A DNA stretch of 24,869 nucleotides from AWTP1-13 sp041288195 (GCA_041288195.1 JBGGME010000094.1:1-24869), one strand, 5' to 3'; counted from the stretch's first letter, positions 7,868-17,689 are shown. Translations and numbers: made by a program. The notes: generated by a model not told the origin, from the sequence alone.

Positions 7868-9262
7868 ATGACCAACCAGGATGTGGGGTCACGCGAGGGC
7901 TCCTGGCTCGAGGCAGTCGAACGGGCGCCAGGAGGCGTCAAGGGAGCTGCGCGGTCACTCGCCAGGGCGCTCGGCACGATTCGCCCTGTGGAGAGCGAGC
8001 CGGCGTTCAAGCCGGCTCTTCCCTTCGGCGAATTGCATATCTTCCAGACCATGAACAAGCATCGCAGCGTGGCGAGCATGTTCGGCCTAAGGAACCCCTT
8101 CTATCACGCTCACGAGGGCCGCCTTGGCGCCACGACGCGGAGCGAGGGCCGGGAGCTCATCAACTACGCCTCCTACGACTATCTGGGGCTCAATCAGGAG
8201 CCTGCGGTCGCCGCCGCGGCCAAGGCCGCTATCGACGAGTTCGGCACGTCGGTGTCTGCCAGCCGGCTGGTCGCCGGCGAGCGCATGATGCATCGCGAGT
8301 TCGAGCAGGAGATGGCCGACTTCTACGGCTCCGACGCCTGCCTGGCGTTCGTCAGCGGCCACGCCACCAACATCTCCACAATCGGCGTGCTGATGGGACC
8401 CGAGGACCTGATCGTCCAGGACGAGCTGATGCACAACAGCGCGCTCGTGGGCGGCAAGCTGTCGCGCGCGACCAGCATCAACTTCCGCCACAACAACCTC
8501 GACGATCTCGAGAAGGTGCTGCGCGAGAATCGCGCCAAGCACAAGAACGCGCTGATCCTCGCCGAAGGCCTCTACTCCATGGACGGCGACTTCCCGGATC
8601 TGCCGCGGCTGATCCAGCTCAAGAAGCGCTACGGCTGCTGGCTGATGATGGACGAGGCCCATTCGCTCGGCGTCATGGGCAAGAACGGGCGCGGCTCTTT
8701 CGAGCACTTCGGCGTCGACCCGCGCGAGGTCGACATCTGGATGGGCACGCTGAGCAAGACGCTCGGCAGTTGCGGCGGCTACATCTGCGGCAGCAACGAC
8801 CTGATCGAGATCCTCAAGTACCAGGCCCCCGGCTTCGTCTACTCGGTCGGCCTGTCGCCGCCGGCGACCGCGGCCGCCCTTGCCGCGCTCAGGATCCTCA
8901 AGAGCGATCCGGCCAGGATCGCCAGACTCCAGGCCAACGGCCACTTGTTCGTCGAGGAGGCGAAGAAGGCGGGCCTCGACACGATGACGAGCGCCGGCTA
9001 CTCGGTGGTGCCGGTCATGGTCGGCGATCCGGTGCGCGCGGTGCGCCTGACGGACAGGCTCGTGGAGCGTGGCATCAATGCGCTGCCGATCATTCACCCG
9101 GCCGTGCCCATGAAGGCGGCTCGCATCCGGTTCTTCATGACCTCGAAGCACACTCCGGAGCAGATTCGCCTGACGGTGAAGATCGTTGCCGAAGAGCTGG
9201 CGAGCATTGCCAAGCGCCAGTCGCTGATGGAGCGGGCGACGCTTGCCGTGGTTGCGCGATGA
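7868..9262 (+). CDS. Alpha-oxoamine synthase (serine palmitoyltransferase/BioF/KBL family)
   Basis: A PLP-dependent enzyme of 464 residues that should condense an amino acid with an acyl-CoA (or acyl-ACP), releasing CO2. Conserved features are NYASYDYLGL (99-108), the PLP-stacking His189 in the MHNSA motif, DEAHSLGVMG (262-271) with the Asp that pairs with the pyridine nitrogen, the Schiff-base Lys297 in GTLSKTLGS, and a carboxylate-binding R-I-R at 419-421. ATG 7868 is preferred because GGAAGG lies about six bases before it. The first ~85 residues precede the catalytic fold and are longer than in BioF (~384 residues total); their role is unknown. Immediate linkage to serA suggests serine as the amino acid, hence serine-palmitoyltransferase-like activity, but BioF-like, KBL-like or CqsA-like (alpha-hydroxyketone signal) roles cannot be excluded from sequence alone. 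Confidence 0.9.
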   Translation: MTNQDVGSREGSWLEAVERAPGGVKGAARSLARALGTIRPVESEPAFKPALPFGELHIFQTMNKHRSVASMFGLRNPFYHAHEGRLGATTRSEGRELINYASYDYLGLNQEPAVAAAAKAAIDEFGTSVSASRLVAGERMMHREFEQEMADFYGSDACLAFVSGHATNISTIGVLMGPEDLIVQDELMHNSALVGGKLSRATSINFRHNNLDDLEKVLRENRAKHKNALILAEGLYSMDGDFPDLPRLIQLKKRYGCWLMMDEAHSLGVMGKNGRGSFEHFGVDPREVDIWMGTLSKTLGSCGGYICGSNDLIEILKYQAPGFVYSVGLSPPATAAALAALRILKSDPARIARLQANGHLFVEEAKKAGLDTMTSAGYSVVPVMVGDPVRAVRLTDRLVERGINALPIIHPAVPMKAARIRFFMTSKHTPEQIRLTVKIVAEELASIAKRQSLMERATLAVVAR

Positions 9263-9292
9263 GGGGAGCACGCCTGTCGTGACGGCTTTCGC

Positions 9293-9310
9293 TTCCCGTT
9301 TCGGCGGGAA
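9293..9310 (+). promoter_or_regulatory. Hairpin in the oxoamine synthase-serA gap
   Basis: TTCCCG (9293-9298) pairs with CGGGAA (9305-9310) over a 6-nt loop in the 68-bp gap. Just after it, TGCCT-GGC-AGGCA (9315-9327) is a further dyad abutting the serA start. They could form an mRNA structure controlling serA translation or a processing site. I recognise no known riboswitch. Confidence 0.3.
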
Positions 9311-9330
9311 AGCTTGCCTGGCAGGCACAG

Positions 9331-10833
9331 ATGCCACGGAGCCATGGCGCCATGACCCAGACTGAAGGCACATGGCTGCAGAAGGACAAGATCAGGGTCC
9401 TTCTCCTCGAGGGTATCTCCGATACGGCGGTCGCGGCCCTCACGTCCTCGGGCTACAGCAATGTCGAGCGCCTGCCGAAGGCTCTCGACGGCGCGAGCCT
9501 GAAGAAGGCTCTGGGCGGCGTGCATATGCTCGGCATCCGCTCCCGCACGCAGCTGACCGAGGATGTGATCGGGGCGGCCGACAGTCTGATCGCGGTGGGC
9601 TGCTTCTCGGTCGGCACCAATCAGGTCGACCTGACGGCTGCGCAGCGCAAGGGCGTCCCCGTCTTCAACGCGCCGTTCTCCAACACGCGCAGCGTCGCCG
9701 AGCTTACCATCGCCGAGATCGTCATGCTGTCGCGAGGCATATTCTCCAAGTCAGTCTCAGCGCACCAGGGCGGCTGGGACAAGTCGGCGGCCGGCAGCCG
9801 CGAGGTGCGCGGCAAGACGCTCGGCATCGTCGGCTACGGCAACATCGGCAGCCAGCTCGCGGTGCTCGCCGAGGCGATGGGAATGCGCGTGCTCTATCAC
9901 GATCGCGCCGACAAGCTGCGCCACGGCAATGTCGAGGCCGCCTCCTCGCTGGACGACCTGCTGGCCCGCAGCGACGTCATCACCATGCACGTGCCGGAGA
10001 CGGCCGAGACGCAGAACATGATCGGCGAGCGCGAGATCCGCCGCATGAAGCCCGGAGCGTATTTCATCAACAACTCGCGCGGCACGGTCGCCGACCTCGG
10101 CGCCGTGGCTGCGGCGCTGCGCGACAAGCATCTGGGCGGTGCCGCCGTCGACGTGTTCCCCGTTGAGCCCTCGTCCAACTCCGACAGGTTCGAGAGCCCG
10201 CTGCAGGGTCTCGACAACGTCATCCTCACCCCCCACGTCGGGGGCTCGACGGAGGAGGCGCAGGAGCGGATTGGGGCCGAGGTGGCGCGCAAGTTCGTCG
10301 ACTTCTCCGACAATGGGTCGACGACGGGCGCAGTCAACTTCCCGCAGGTGCTCCTGCCGCCCAGGTCCTCCGGCATCCGCTTCATCCACGTGCATCGCAA
10401 TGAGCCCGGAGGCCTCAACAGGCTCAATGAGGCCTTCGCCCAGCGCGGCGTCAACGTGGCCGCGCAGTATTGCCAGACCGACACCGAGATCGGCTATGTC
10501 GTGATGGACGTCGAAAGGAAGGTTGAGGACGCGGCGGGCCTGCTGGCCGACATCCAGGCCCTCCCCGGCACCATCGGCGCGCGGCTGTGCCTGAGCCGCA
10601 GCACCTCCCGCACCTTCCTGATCAGCACGCTCGCCTCATCGATCTGGATGGGGAAGCGCCCGGTCGAATCACTTGCGGCCGCCACTCCTTCGAAGGCTGG
10701 GGACCGCAAGAGCCAGTCCGTCCGGGCCTTGGAGATCGCTCTGCAGCGCGGAGGAGGCAAGGTCGCTAGACCGACACCGTCCGCGACCGCCGCTGCCCTC
10801 GCCCTTGGCGGCAAGTCCCTATCGAAGGCCTGA
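9331..10833 (+). CDS. serA: D-3-phosphoglycerate dehydrogenase with C-terminal extension
   Basis: The first ~421 residues follow the E. coli-type SerA closely: KDKIRVLLLEG at the start, IGLRSRT-like LGIRSRTQLTEDVI, GCFSVGTNQVDL, NAPFSNTRSVAEL, the NAD-binding GYGNIGSQ, catalytic Arg in NNSRGTV, Glu in DVFPVEP and His in LTPHVGGSTEEAQE. An ACT domain for serine feedback follows (HVHRNEPGGLNRLNEAF through GYVVMDVE). It oxidises 3-phosphoglycerate in the first step of serine synthesis. The family normally ends near GTIGARL; here about 79 extra Ser/Ala/Lys/Arg-rich residues (422-500) follow. ATG 9331 has an AGG-type site; ATG 9352 is possible. Sitting 68 bp after the oxoamine synthase gene on the same strand, it may supply that enzyme with serine. 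It could be a second serA dedicated to this locus. Confidence 0.92.
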   Translation: MPRSHGAMTQTEGTWLQKDKIRVLLLEGISDTAVAALTSSGYSNVERLPKALDGASLKKALGGVHMLGIRSRTQLTEDVIGAADSLIAVGCFSVGTNQVDLTAAQRKGVPVFNAPFSNTRSVAELTIAEIVMLSRGIFSKSVSAHQGGWDKSAAGSREVRGKTLGIVGYGNIGSQLAVLAEAMGMRVLYHDRADKLRHGNVEAASSLDDLLARSDVITMHVPETAETQNMIGEREIRRMKPGAYFINNSRGTVADLGAVAAALRDKHLGGAAVDVFPVEPSSNSDRFESPLQGLDNVILTPHVGGSTEEAQERIGAEVARKFVDFSDNGSTTGAVNFPQVLLPPRSSGIRFIHVHRNEPGGLNRLNEAFAQRGVNVAAQYCQTDTEIGYVVMDVERKVEDAAGLLADIQALPGTIGARLCLSRSTSRTFLISTLASSIWMGKRPVESLAAATPSKAGDRKSQSVRALEIALQRGGGKVARPTPSATAAALALGGKSLSKA

Positions 10834-10838
10834 GCCGG

Positions 10839-11807
10839 CTATCGGCGCCGTTCCGTCGGTTCGTTGAGTGCGCGCACCGGCTTGCCCACGAGAAAGCCTT
10901 CGACCGCTTCCAGGCCGTCGCCATACATGAGCCGGTAGTTCTCCTCGGCGACATAGCCGAGGTGGGGCAGCAGAATGACGTTGTCGAGCGTGCGGATGGG
11001 GTCGTCCATGGGCAGCGGCTCGCGCGAATAGACGTCGAGGGCGGCCCCGGCAATCCGGCGCTCGCGCAGGGCTTGATACAGGGCCGCCTCGTCGACGATT
11101 GGTCCGCGCGAGGTATTGATGAGGTAGGCCGTCGGCTTCATGAGGCCGAGCTCCGTTGTGCCGACGAGCCCCCGCGTACGGTCCGACAAGCGCACGTGAA
11201 TGGTCAGGTAGTCGGATGCCCGGAACAACTCGGCGCGCTCGACGAGCCTGCAGCCGGCCTCGGCCGCGGCAGCCGCCGTCAAATTCTGGCTCCAGGCGAT
11301 CGTTTCCATGCCGAGCGCCCGCCCGAAGCCCGCCACCTGTCGACCGAGATTGCCGAGGCCCAAGATTCCCAGCGTTCGCCCTCGCAGGGAGTGGCCGAGC
11401 CGCACGTGCCAGCGGCCCTCGCGCATTGCCCGTTCCTCGTGCGAGGTCTGGCGTGCGAGCGACAGCATCAAGCCGAGTGTCAGCTCGGCCGTGAGGTGGC
11501 CGACGTCCCGGGTGCCGCAGACCTGGATGCCGAGCTCCGTCGCTGCGCCCATGTCGATCGACGCATTCCACATGCCAGTCGTGATCAGCAGGCGCAGGTT
11601 GGGGAGGCGCTCCAGGACCGCTCGAGGAAATGCCGTCCGCTCGCGCATGGCGAGGATCGCCTCGAACGGAGCGAGACGGCGCACGAGCTCGTCGGAGTCC
11701 TGGATCGGCGCATCGAAGCTCGAGACCTCGACCCGGCCTGCCAGGCGGCCCCAGTCTGCCAATTGCGTTGCGACGCGATGATAGTCGTCGAGCAAGGCGA
11801 GCTTCAT
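10839..11807 (-). CDS. D-2-hydroxyacid dehydrogenase (NAD-dependent)
   Basis: A 322-residue member of the D-isomer-specific 2-hydroxyacid dehydrogenase family, which interconverts 2-keto acids and D-2-hydroxy acids. The NAD-binding motif is GLGNLG; catalytic residues are Arg in NTSRGPIVDE, Glu in DVYSREPLP and His in LLPHLGYV. The N-terminal half has the usual flavodoxin-like substrate domain (MKLALLDDYH). There is no ACT domain, so it is not SerA; the exact keto acid is unknown. ATG 11807 has GAGG six bases upstream. It lies 52 bp downstream of dppF on the same strand, so it is probably the third gene of the dppD-dppF transcript and may act on a keto or hydroxy acid product of the imported substrate. 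Its 3' end lies 5 bp from the convergent serA stop. Confidence 0.88.
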   Translation of the reverse strand: MKLALLDDYHRVATQLADWGRLAGRVEVSSFDAPIQDSDELVRRLAPFEAILAMRERTAFPRAVLERLPNLRLLITTGMWNASIDMGAATELGIQVCGTRDVGHLTAELTLGLMLSLARQTSHEERAMREGRWHVRLGHSLRGRTLGILGLGNLGRQVAGFGRALGMETIAWSQNLTAAAAAEAGCRLVERAELFRASDYLTIHVRLSDRTRGLVGTTELGLMKPTAYLINTSRGPIVDEAALYQALRERRIAGAALDVYSREPLPMDDPIRTLDNVILLPHLGYVAEENYRLMYGDGLEAVEGFLVGKPVRALNEPTERRR

Positions 11808-11859
11808 TGCAGACCTCAGCTACCGGATGCGGTTGCGCGAGCGATGGCCAGACGCCTCA

Positions 11860-12935
<1,076 letters not shown>

Positions 12936-12939
<4 letters not shown>

Positions 12940-13988
12940 TCCGGCCCCTGCAGTCGCGCGGCGTGCCAGCAGGCCACCCAGTGGCCGGGCCAATGCTGCT
13001 CGAGCGGCGGAGGGGCCGCCCGGCATTGGTCGGTTGCGTAGCTGCATCGCGGCGCGAAGCTGCAGCCCTGGGGCAGGTGCATGAGCGAGGGAACCAGCCC
13101 CTTGATCTCGTTCAGGCGGGTGCGTGACGGGGTCGCCCCGGTCGCCTCGTCCAAGTGGGGGATCGAGGCGAGTAGCCCCCGCGTGTAGGGGTGGGCTGGT
13201 CGTTCGAACAGATCGTCGACCTCGGCTTCCTCGACCTTCCTGCCCGCATACATGACGATCACGCGGTCGGCATTCTCAGCCACCACGCCCATGTCGTGCG
13301 TGATGAGGATGATGGCCATCCCATAGGCTTGCTGCAGCTCGCGCAATAGGTCGAGGATCTGCGCCTGGATCGTCACGTCGAGCGCCGTGGTCGGCTCGTC
13401 GGCGATCAGGACCTGGGGATTGCACGATAGCGCCATCGCGATCATGACACGCTGGCGCATGCCGCCGGACATCTGGTGCGGATAGCTGTGCGCGCGCTCC
13501 TCGGGTTGCGGTATCGACACGCGCCGCAGCATCTCCACGGCCATCCGCATGGCCTCACGCTTGCCCACGCCCTGGTGCACGGCGATCGCCTCGCTGATCT
13601 GATGGCCGACCGTGAAGAGCGGATTGAGCGAGGTCATCGGCTCCTGGAAGATCATGGAGATGTCGTTGCCGCGGACGTTCTCCATGCTTCTCTGATCGAG
13701 ATCGAGCAGGTTCTTTCCCTGGAAGCGGATTGCCCCCCCGACGATCCGGCCGGGCGGATCGGCAACGAGCCTCAGGATCGACAGGGCAGTCACGCTCTTG
13801 CCGCAGCCGGACTCTCCCACCACGCCGAGCGTTTCGCCCTTGCGCACGGAATACGACACGCCGTCCACCGCTTTTACGACGCCCGCCGCCGTGAAGAAGT
13901 GCGTCTTGAGACCGTCGATCTCTAGCACGGCCGACGCGGCCGTCACGTTAAGCGGATTGGCACTCTCGGCCTTCGAGGCCTGGCTCAC
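12936..13988 (-). CDS. dppD: Peptide/nickel-type ABC transporter ATP-binding subunit (DppD/OppD)
   Basis: A 350-residue ATPase, first gene of the minus-strand operon. Walker A is GESGCGKSVTALS, the signature QMSGGMRQRV, Walker B VLIADEPTTALD, and the H-loop ILITHDMGVV. The C-terminal oligo_HPY domain has GCSFAPRCSYATDQC and VACW cysteines. The start codon is GTG at 13988, supported by a GGGAG site seven bases upstream. It pairs with DppF and drives ATP-dependent uptake on the cytoplasmic face of the DppB/DppC permease. It is transcribed divergently from the binding-protein gene, with only 109 bp between starts, so the two halves of the transporter probably share a control region. Confidence 0.93.
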
Positions 13989-14097
13989 TGGGTGACTCCC
14001 TCCCTAACGACGTGTAGTGTTCTTCTGGGTAGGCGACGAAACCCTCATCGCACTACATCCAAGCATACTAGAAAATGCAAAGGGTGGAGGAAACAGC
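13989..14097. promoter_or_regulatory. Divergent control region dppD / binding protein gene
   Basis: This 109-bp gap must hold both promoters of the two transporter operons. TGTAGTG (14013-14019) and CACTACA (14051-14057) form inverted 7-bp half-sites separated by 31 bp, a plausible arrangement for a regulator acting on both directions. GGAGG (14086-14090) is the ribosome binding site of the binding-protein gene. I see no certain -35/-10 pair. Confidence 0.45.
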
Positions 14098-15801
14098 ATG
14101 AATGGCAATCGCTCGAAGAGCCCGCATTGGAATCGCCGTGAGGTCCTGCAGACTGGTTTGAAGGGCGGCGCCGCCGCGATGGCTGCGGCCTACGGCCTGC
14201 GCCCCGATTTCGCGCTGGCTCAGGTGCCGAACGAGTTCGATGGCTCCAAGTTTCAGCTTGCCGCGCCCGAGGCCAACCCCAAGCGCGGCGGCGTCCTGCG
14301 CTACGGCATCACCTCGCGGCCCCCGCATTTCGACGTGCATCAGTCGGGCACGATCAACAGCCTGGGATGCCAGGGCTGCATGTTCGACAATCTCGTCCGC
14401 CGCGATCCGCGCGACAGCGGCAAGACCATCATCCCCGATCTCGCCCACAGCTGGCAGATATCAAAGGACGGCACGACTTACACGTTCCACCTGCGCAAGG
14501 ACGTGCAGTTCCACGACGGCGCCGAGTTCACCGCCGACGACATCAAGGCCACCTACGATCGCATCCGCAAGCCGCCGACGGGTGTGTCCATCCCGCGCTC
14601 GATCCTGTTCAGCTCGGTGAGCGAGATCAACGTCCGCGACAAGCACACGATCGAGTTCAAGCTGTCCCAGCCGCGCCCGGCCAGCTTCATCATGTCGGGA
14701 TTTGCCAGCGGCTGGAACGTCATCTTCCGCAAGAAGACGCTGGAGGACAATCAGTACAACTTGCGCCGCGTTGTCGACATTCCGGGCACCGGGCCGTTCA
14801 AGAGCAAGCGCCGGGTCGAGAACGAAGTGTGGGTGATGGAGCGCAACCCGAACTACTGGAACAATGGGCTGCCCTATCTGGACGGCCTCGAGTTCTATCA
14901 CGGCCTTCCGTTCTCGCCCGAGCTCGGCTCTGCCGTTCTCTCCGGCCGCACGGATTATGCCCGCATCGTCGATCCCGTCACCTCGCGCAAGGCCCAGGCT
15001 ACGCCCGGAATGTCCTCGCTCAACTACTATCAGAGCGTGATCCAGGGCACGTGGCCCAACGCCAAGAAGAAGCCGTTCGACGACCCGCGCGTGCGTCGCG
15101 CGGTCCACCTCGTCTTCGAGCGGGCCGTGCTCGTCGACGTGGTGAAGGACGTGGCGCCCATGTTGGTTGGCGGCTTCATCTACCCGTTCTCCGAGTTTGC
15201 GACGCCGCTCGACCAATTGGCCAAGCGGCCTGGCTACCAGACCGACCCCACGGCGGCGATCAAGGAGGCGAAGGCTCTGCTGGCCGCGGCGGGTTATGGC
15301 AAAGGTGCGCCGCCGCTCGACTTCCTCGTGCGCGACGTTGCGACCTTCAAGCTGTGGGCGCAGGCCATCCAGGCCATGCTGCAGCAGTCGCTGGGCCTCG
15401 AGTGCAAGCTGCGCACAGTGGTGGAGTCGGTGTGGTTCGACGACATCAAGTCGGGCAACTTCGACATGGCGGTCGGCGCCGTGGTCTCGACGCTGCTGGA
15501 CCCGTCGGACTACTTCAATGCCTGGTACAAGAAGGATGGCCCGCAGAACTACTCGGGGTGGGACAACGCCGAGTTCAACGCGCTGATGCCGCAGATCGAC
15601 GCCGAGGTGGACCCGGCCAAGCGCCTGGCATTGATCCGCAAGACGGAGGAAATCCTGGAGAAAGAGGTGCCCGTCTTCCCCATCTGCTGGGAGAAGATCA
15701 ACGACGTCTGGTACAACTACGTCAAAGGTCACAATCCCAAGGATTACTTCGGCATCTACGACGTCGTGCGCATGGACACCATGTGGCTCGACAAGGCTTG
15801 A
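14098..15801 (+). CDS. dppA: Tat-exported ABC transporter substrate-binding protein, family 5
   Basis: A 567-residue periplasmic solute-binding protein of the peptide/nickel (SBP_bac_5) family. The N terminus carries a twin-arginine motif (N-R-R-E-V-L-Q-T-G, residues ~13-21), a GGAAAMAAAYGL hydrophobic part and an A-L-A cleavage site just before QVPNEFDG, so it is probably exported folded by Tat. The family signature is LRKDVQFHDGAEFTADDIK. ATG 14098 is chosen for its GGAGG site seven bases upstream; the frame extends to 14017 without a comparable site. It captures the substrate for the DppBCDF importer. The ligand is unknown: the family binds peptides, opines, glycosides and other compounds. 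A strong hairpin follows the stop codon. Confidence 0.92.
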   Translation: MNGNRSKSPHWNRREVLQTGLKGGAAAMAAAYGLRPDFALAQVPNEFDGSKFQLAAPEANPKRGGVLRYGITSRPPHFDVHQSGTINSLGCQGCMFDNLVRRDPRDSGKTIIPDLAHSWQISKDGTTYTFHLRKDVQFHDGAEFTADDIKATYDRIRKPPTGVSIPRSILFSSVSEINVRDKHTIEFKLSQPRPASFIMSGFASGWNVIFRKKTLEDNQYNLRRVVDIPGTGPFKSKRRVENEVWVMERNPNYWNNGLPYLDGLEFYHGLPFSPELGSAVLSGRTDYARIVDPVTSRKAQATPGMSSLNYYQSVIQGTWPNAKKKPFDDPRVRRAVHLVFERAVLVDVVKDVAPMLVGGFIYPFSEFATPLDQLAKRPGYQTDPTAAIKEAKALLAAAGYGKGAPPLDFLVRDVATFKLWAQAIQAMLQQSLGLECKLRTVVESVWFDDIKSGNFDMAVGAVVSTLLDPSDYFNAWYKKDGPQNYSGWDNAEFNALMPQIDAEVDPAKRLALIRKTEEILEKEVPVFPICWEKINDVWYNYVKGHNPKDYFGIYDVVRMDTMWLDKA

Positions 15802-15813
15802 TCGCGGGCAGCC

Positions 15814-15868
15814 GGGCCCGGATGCTCGCGCGGGCTGCAGCTTGAATGCAGCCCGCGCCTCCGGGCCC
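15814..15868 (+). terminator. Long GC-rich hairpin after the binding protein gene
   Basis: A 12-bp perfect stem, GCGCGGGCTGCA with TGCAGCCCGCGC (15828-15839 and 15847-15858, 7-nt loop), sits inside a second perfect 9-bp stem, GGGCCCGGA with TCCGGGCCC (15814-15822 and 15860-15868). There is no T-run, and genes of the same transport system continue downstream. It is therefore more likely a partial terminator or 3' stabiliser that keeps binding-protein mRNA more abundant than permease mRNA, as known for other binding-protein operons. Confidence 0.7.
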
Positions 15869-15900
15869 AATCAATCTCGTCAGGGATAGCGAGGCCAGCG

Positions 15901-16722
15901 ATGGCGGGACTCTCGCAAGAGGCGGTCCGGCACTACCACCGGGAGGGTTACGTCTCGCCGATCCGGGTCATGTCGGCGGCCGAGGCCGGCGACTATCGCG
16001 GCAAGCTCGAGGAGATCGAAGCCTCGGGCCGGCTGCCGGCCGGGGCCCTGCGCACGAAATGTCATCTGCTGTTGACGTGGATCGACGAGATCGTGCGTCA
16101 CCCCCGCGTTCTCGACGCGGTCGAGAGCATCGTCGGTCCCGACATCCTGGTGTGGGGAACGAGCTTCTTCATCAAGGAGCCGCGCAACAAGAGCTTCGTC
16201 TCCTGGCATCAGGACCTGACCTATTGGGGTCTCGATCCCGCCGACATCGTGACGGCATGGATCGCGTTGAGCGAGAGCACCCATGAGAACGGCGCCATGC
16301 GCGTCATCCCGGCCACGCACACCATGCAGGTCGTGCCGCACAAGGATACGTTCGCAGCCGACAACCTGCTGAGCCGCGGGCAGGAGATCAGCGTCGAGGT
16401 CGACGAGTCCAAGGCTGTTGCCCTCGAGCTTGAGCCCGGCGAGATGTCCCTCCATCACGTCAAGTTGATCCACGGCTCGGAGCCGAACCCCTCCCCCAAG
16501 CGCCGGATCGGACTCGCGGTCCGCTACATTCCAACCTACGTGCGGCAGACAGCGGGGATGACCGACAGCGCAACGCTGGTGCGTGGACGCGACAGCTTTG
16601 GCCACTTCCTGCCCGAGCAGCGCCCGGCGGCCGACCTGACGGAGGCTGCCATCGCCCATCATGCGCAGGTCACAGGCGTAAGCTCTGCCATTCTGATGCG
16701 CGGCATGGGCAGGGCTATGTAA
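15901..16722 (+). CDS. Phytanoyl-CoA dioxygenase (PhyH) family protein
   Basis: A 273-residue Fe(II)/2-oxoglutarate-dependent oxygenase. The metal triad is visible as H103-x-D105 in SWHQDLTYWG and H191 in KLIHGSEPN. Arg202 or Arg208 in RRIGLAVRYIP would bind 2-oxoglutarate. Supporting family marks are REGYV near residue 14, WIALSEST and NGAMRVIPATH. It would hydroxylate a small substrate using O2 and 2-oxoglutarate; many bacterial relatives are not acyl-CoA enzymes, so the name should not be taken literally. GAGG lies six bases before ATG 15901. It sits between the binding-protein and dppB genes, 10 bp before the latter, so it is expressed with the importer and most likely acts on the imported compound (inference). 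Confidence 0.9.
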   Translation: MAGLSQEAVRHYHREGYVSPIRVMSAAEAGDYRGKLEEIEASGRLPAGALRTKCHLLLTWIDEIVRHPRVLDAVESIVGPDILVWGTSFFIKEPRNKSFVSWHQDLTYWGLDPADIVTAWIALSESTHENGAMRVIPATHTMQVVPHKDTFAADNLLSRGQEISVEVDESKAVALELEPGEMSLHHVKLIHGSEPNPSPKRRIGLAVRYIPTYVRQTAGMTDSATLVRGRDSFGHFLPEQRPAADLTEAAIAHHAQVTGVSSAILMRGMGRAM

Positions 16723-16732
16723 CGCGGACCCA

Positions 16733-17689
16733 ATGTTCAGCTACATCATGCGTCGTCTGCTGTTCGGGGCCGTCACGGTGGTCGGCGTATCGATCGTCGT
16801 GTTCGTGGTGATGCGCGTCCTCCCAGGCGATCCTCTCGTTGCCATCTTCGGGCCGGAGGGCTTCACCAAGCTCTCCGATCAGGAGCGAGCTAGCTACATG
16901 GCCCAGCTCGGCCTGAGCGATCCGCTGTGGCTGCAGTACGTAAACTGGATCAAGGACATCGCGCGCGGCGACTTCGGCCGTTCCTTCTTCCGCTCCGAGA
17001 GCGTGGCCGAGACGATCCTGCGGCGCGGGCCGCTGACGGCGCAAATCGCGTTCCTCTCGGTGCTGTTGTCGTGGGTCGTCGGCATACCCGTCGCCATCGT
17101 CAGCGCCCTGCGGCCCAACAGCTGGGCCGACAACCTCGTCCGCTTCATGAGCATCCTGTTCCTGGCGGTGCCGGGTTTCTGGCTCGGCATGCTCATCGTG
17201 CTGACCCTGCTCTTCTCGTTCGGCTACCGTGCGCCGCTGACCGGCGCCTCGCTCCTCACCGACCCCTGGACGACCTTACAGATGGTCATCGGCCCGGCGA
17301 TCGTGCTGGGCCTCGGCCAGGCCGCCTACATCGCGCGCATGGCGCGCTCGAGCCTGCTCGAGGTGGTGCGCGAGGACTACGTGCGCACGGCGCGGGCCAA
17401 GGGGCTCAACAGCCGGCTCGTGATTGCATTCCACGCGCTGCCCAACGCGCTGCTGCCCGTCATCACGCTCTCGGGTGTGCTGCTGGGGTTCGTGCTTGCC
17501 GGCTCCATTCCGGTGGAGAGGGCGTTCGGCACGCCCGGGCTCGGCAACGCCATGTTCATCGCCGTGAGCGAGCGCGACGTGTTCGTGATGCAGAACCTCG
17601 TGTTCCTCTATGCCGTGGTGTTCGTGCTGCTCAACATCCTGGTCGACATCATCATCGCCTGGCTTGACCCGAGGATCCGACTGCGATGA
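16733..17689 (+). CDS. dppB: Peptide-type ABC transporter permease (DppB)
   Basis: A 318-residue inner-membrane permease of the binding-protein-dependent transport family. It starts with the usual MRRLLFGAVTVVGVSIVVFV first membrane helix followed by RVLPGDP, characteristic of DppB/OppB proteins. The cytoplasmic EAA-type loop reads VREDYVRTARAKGLNS (residues ~220-235), where the ATPases dock. About six membrane segments are visible. ATG 16733 has only a weak ribosome binding site, with the preceding stop 10 bp away, suggesting coupling to the PhyH gene. It forms the channel with DppC, whose start overlaps its stop by 4 bp (ATGA). Confidence 0.93.
   Translation: MFSYIMRRLLFGAVTVVGVSIVVFVVMRVLPGDPLVAIFGPEGFTKLSDQERASYMAQLGLSDPLWLQYVNWIKDIARGDFGRSFFRSESVAETILRRGPLTAQIAFLSVLLSWVVGIPVAIVSALRPNSWADNLVRFMSILFLAVPGFWLGMLIVLTLLFSFGYRAPLTGASLLTDPWTTLQMVIGPAIVLGLGQAAYIARMARSSLLEVVREDYVRTARAKGLNSRLVIAFHALPNALLPVITLSGVLLGFVLAGSIPVERAFGTPGLGNAMFIAVSERDVFVMQNLVFLYAVVFVLLNILVDIIIAWLDPRIRLR

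Noticed and set aside
12940..13047. Earlier dppF start at 13047
   Set aside because: It would place 36 residues inside dppD; the ATGA overlap at 12936-12939 is the normal coupled arrangement.
14017..14097. Earlier start for the binding-protein gene at 14017
   Set aside because: The GGAGG site and the Tat signal fit ATG 14098; the earlier codon has no such site.
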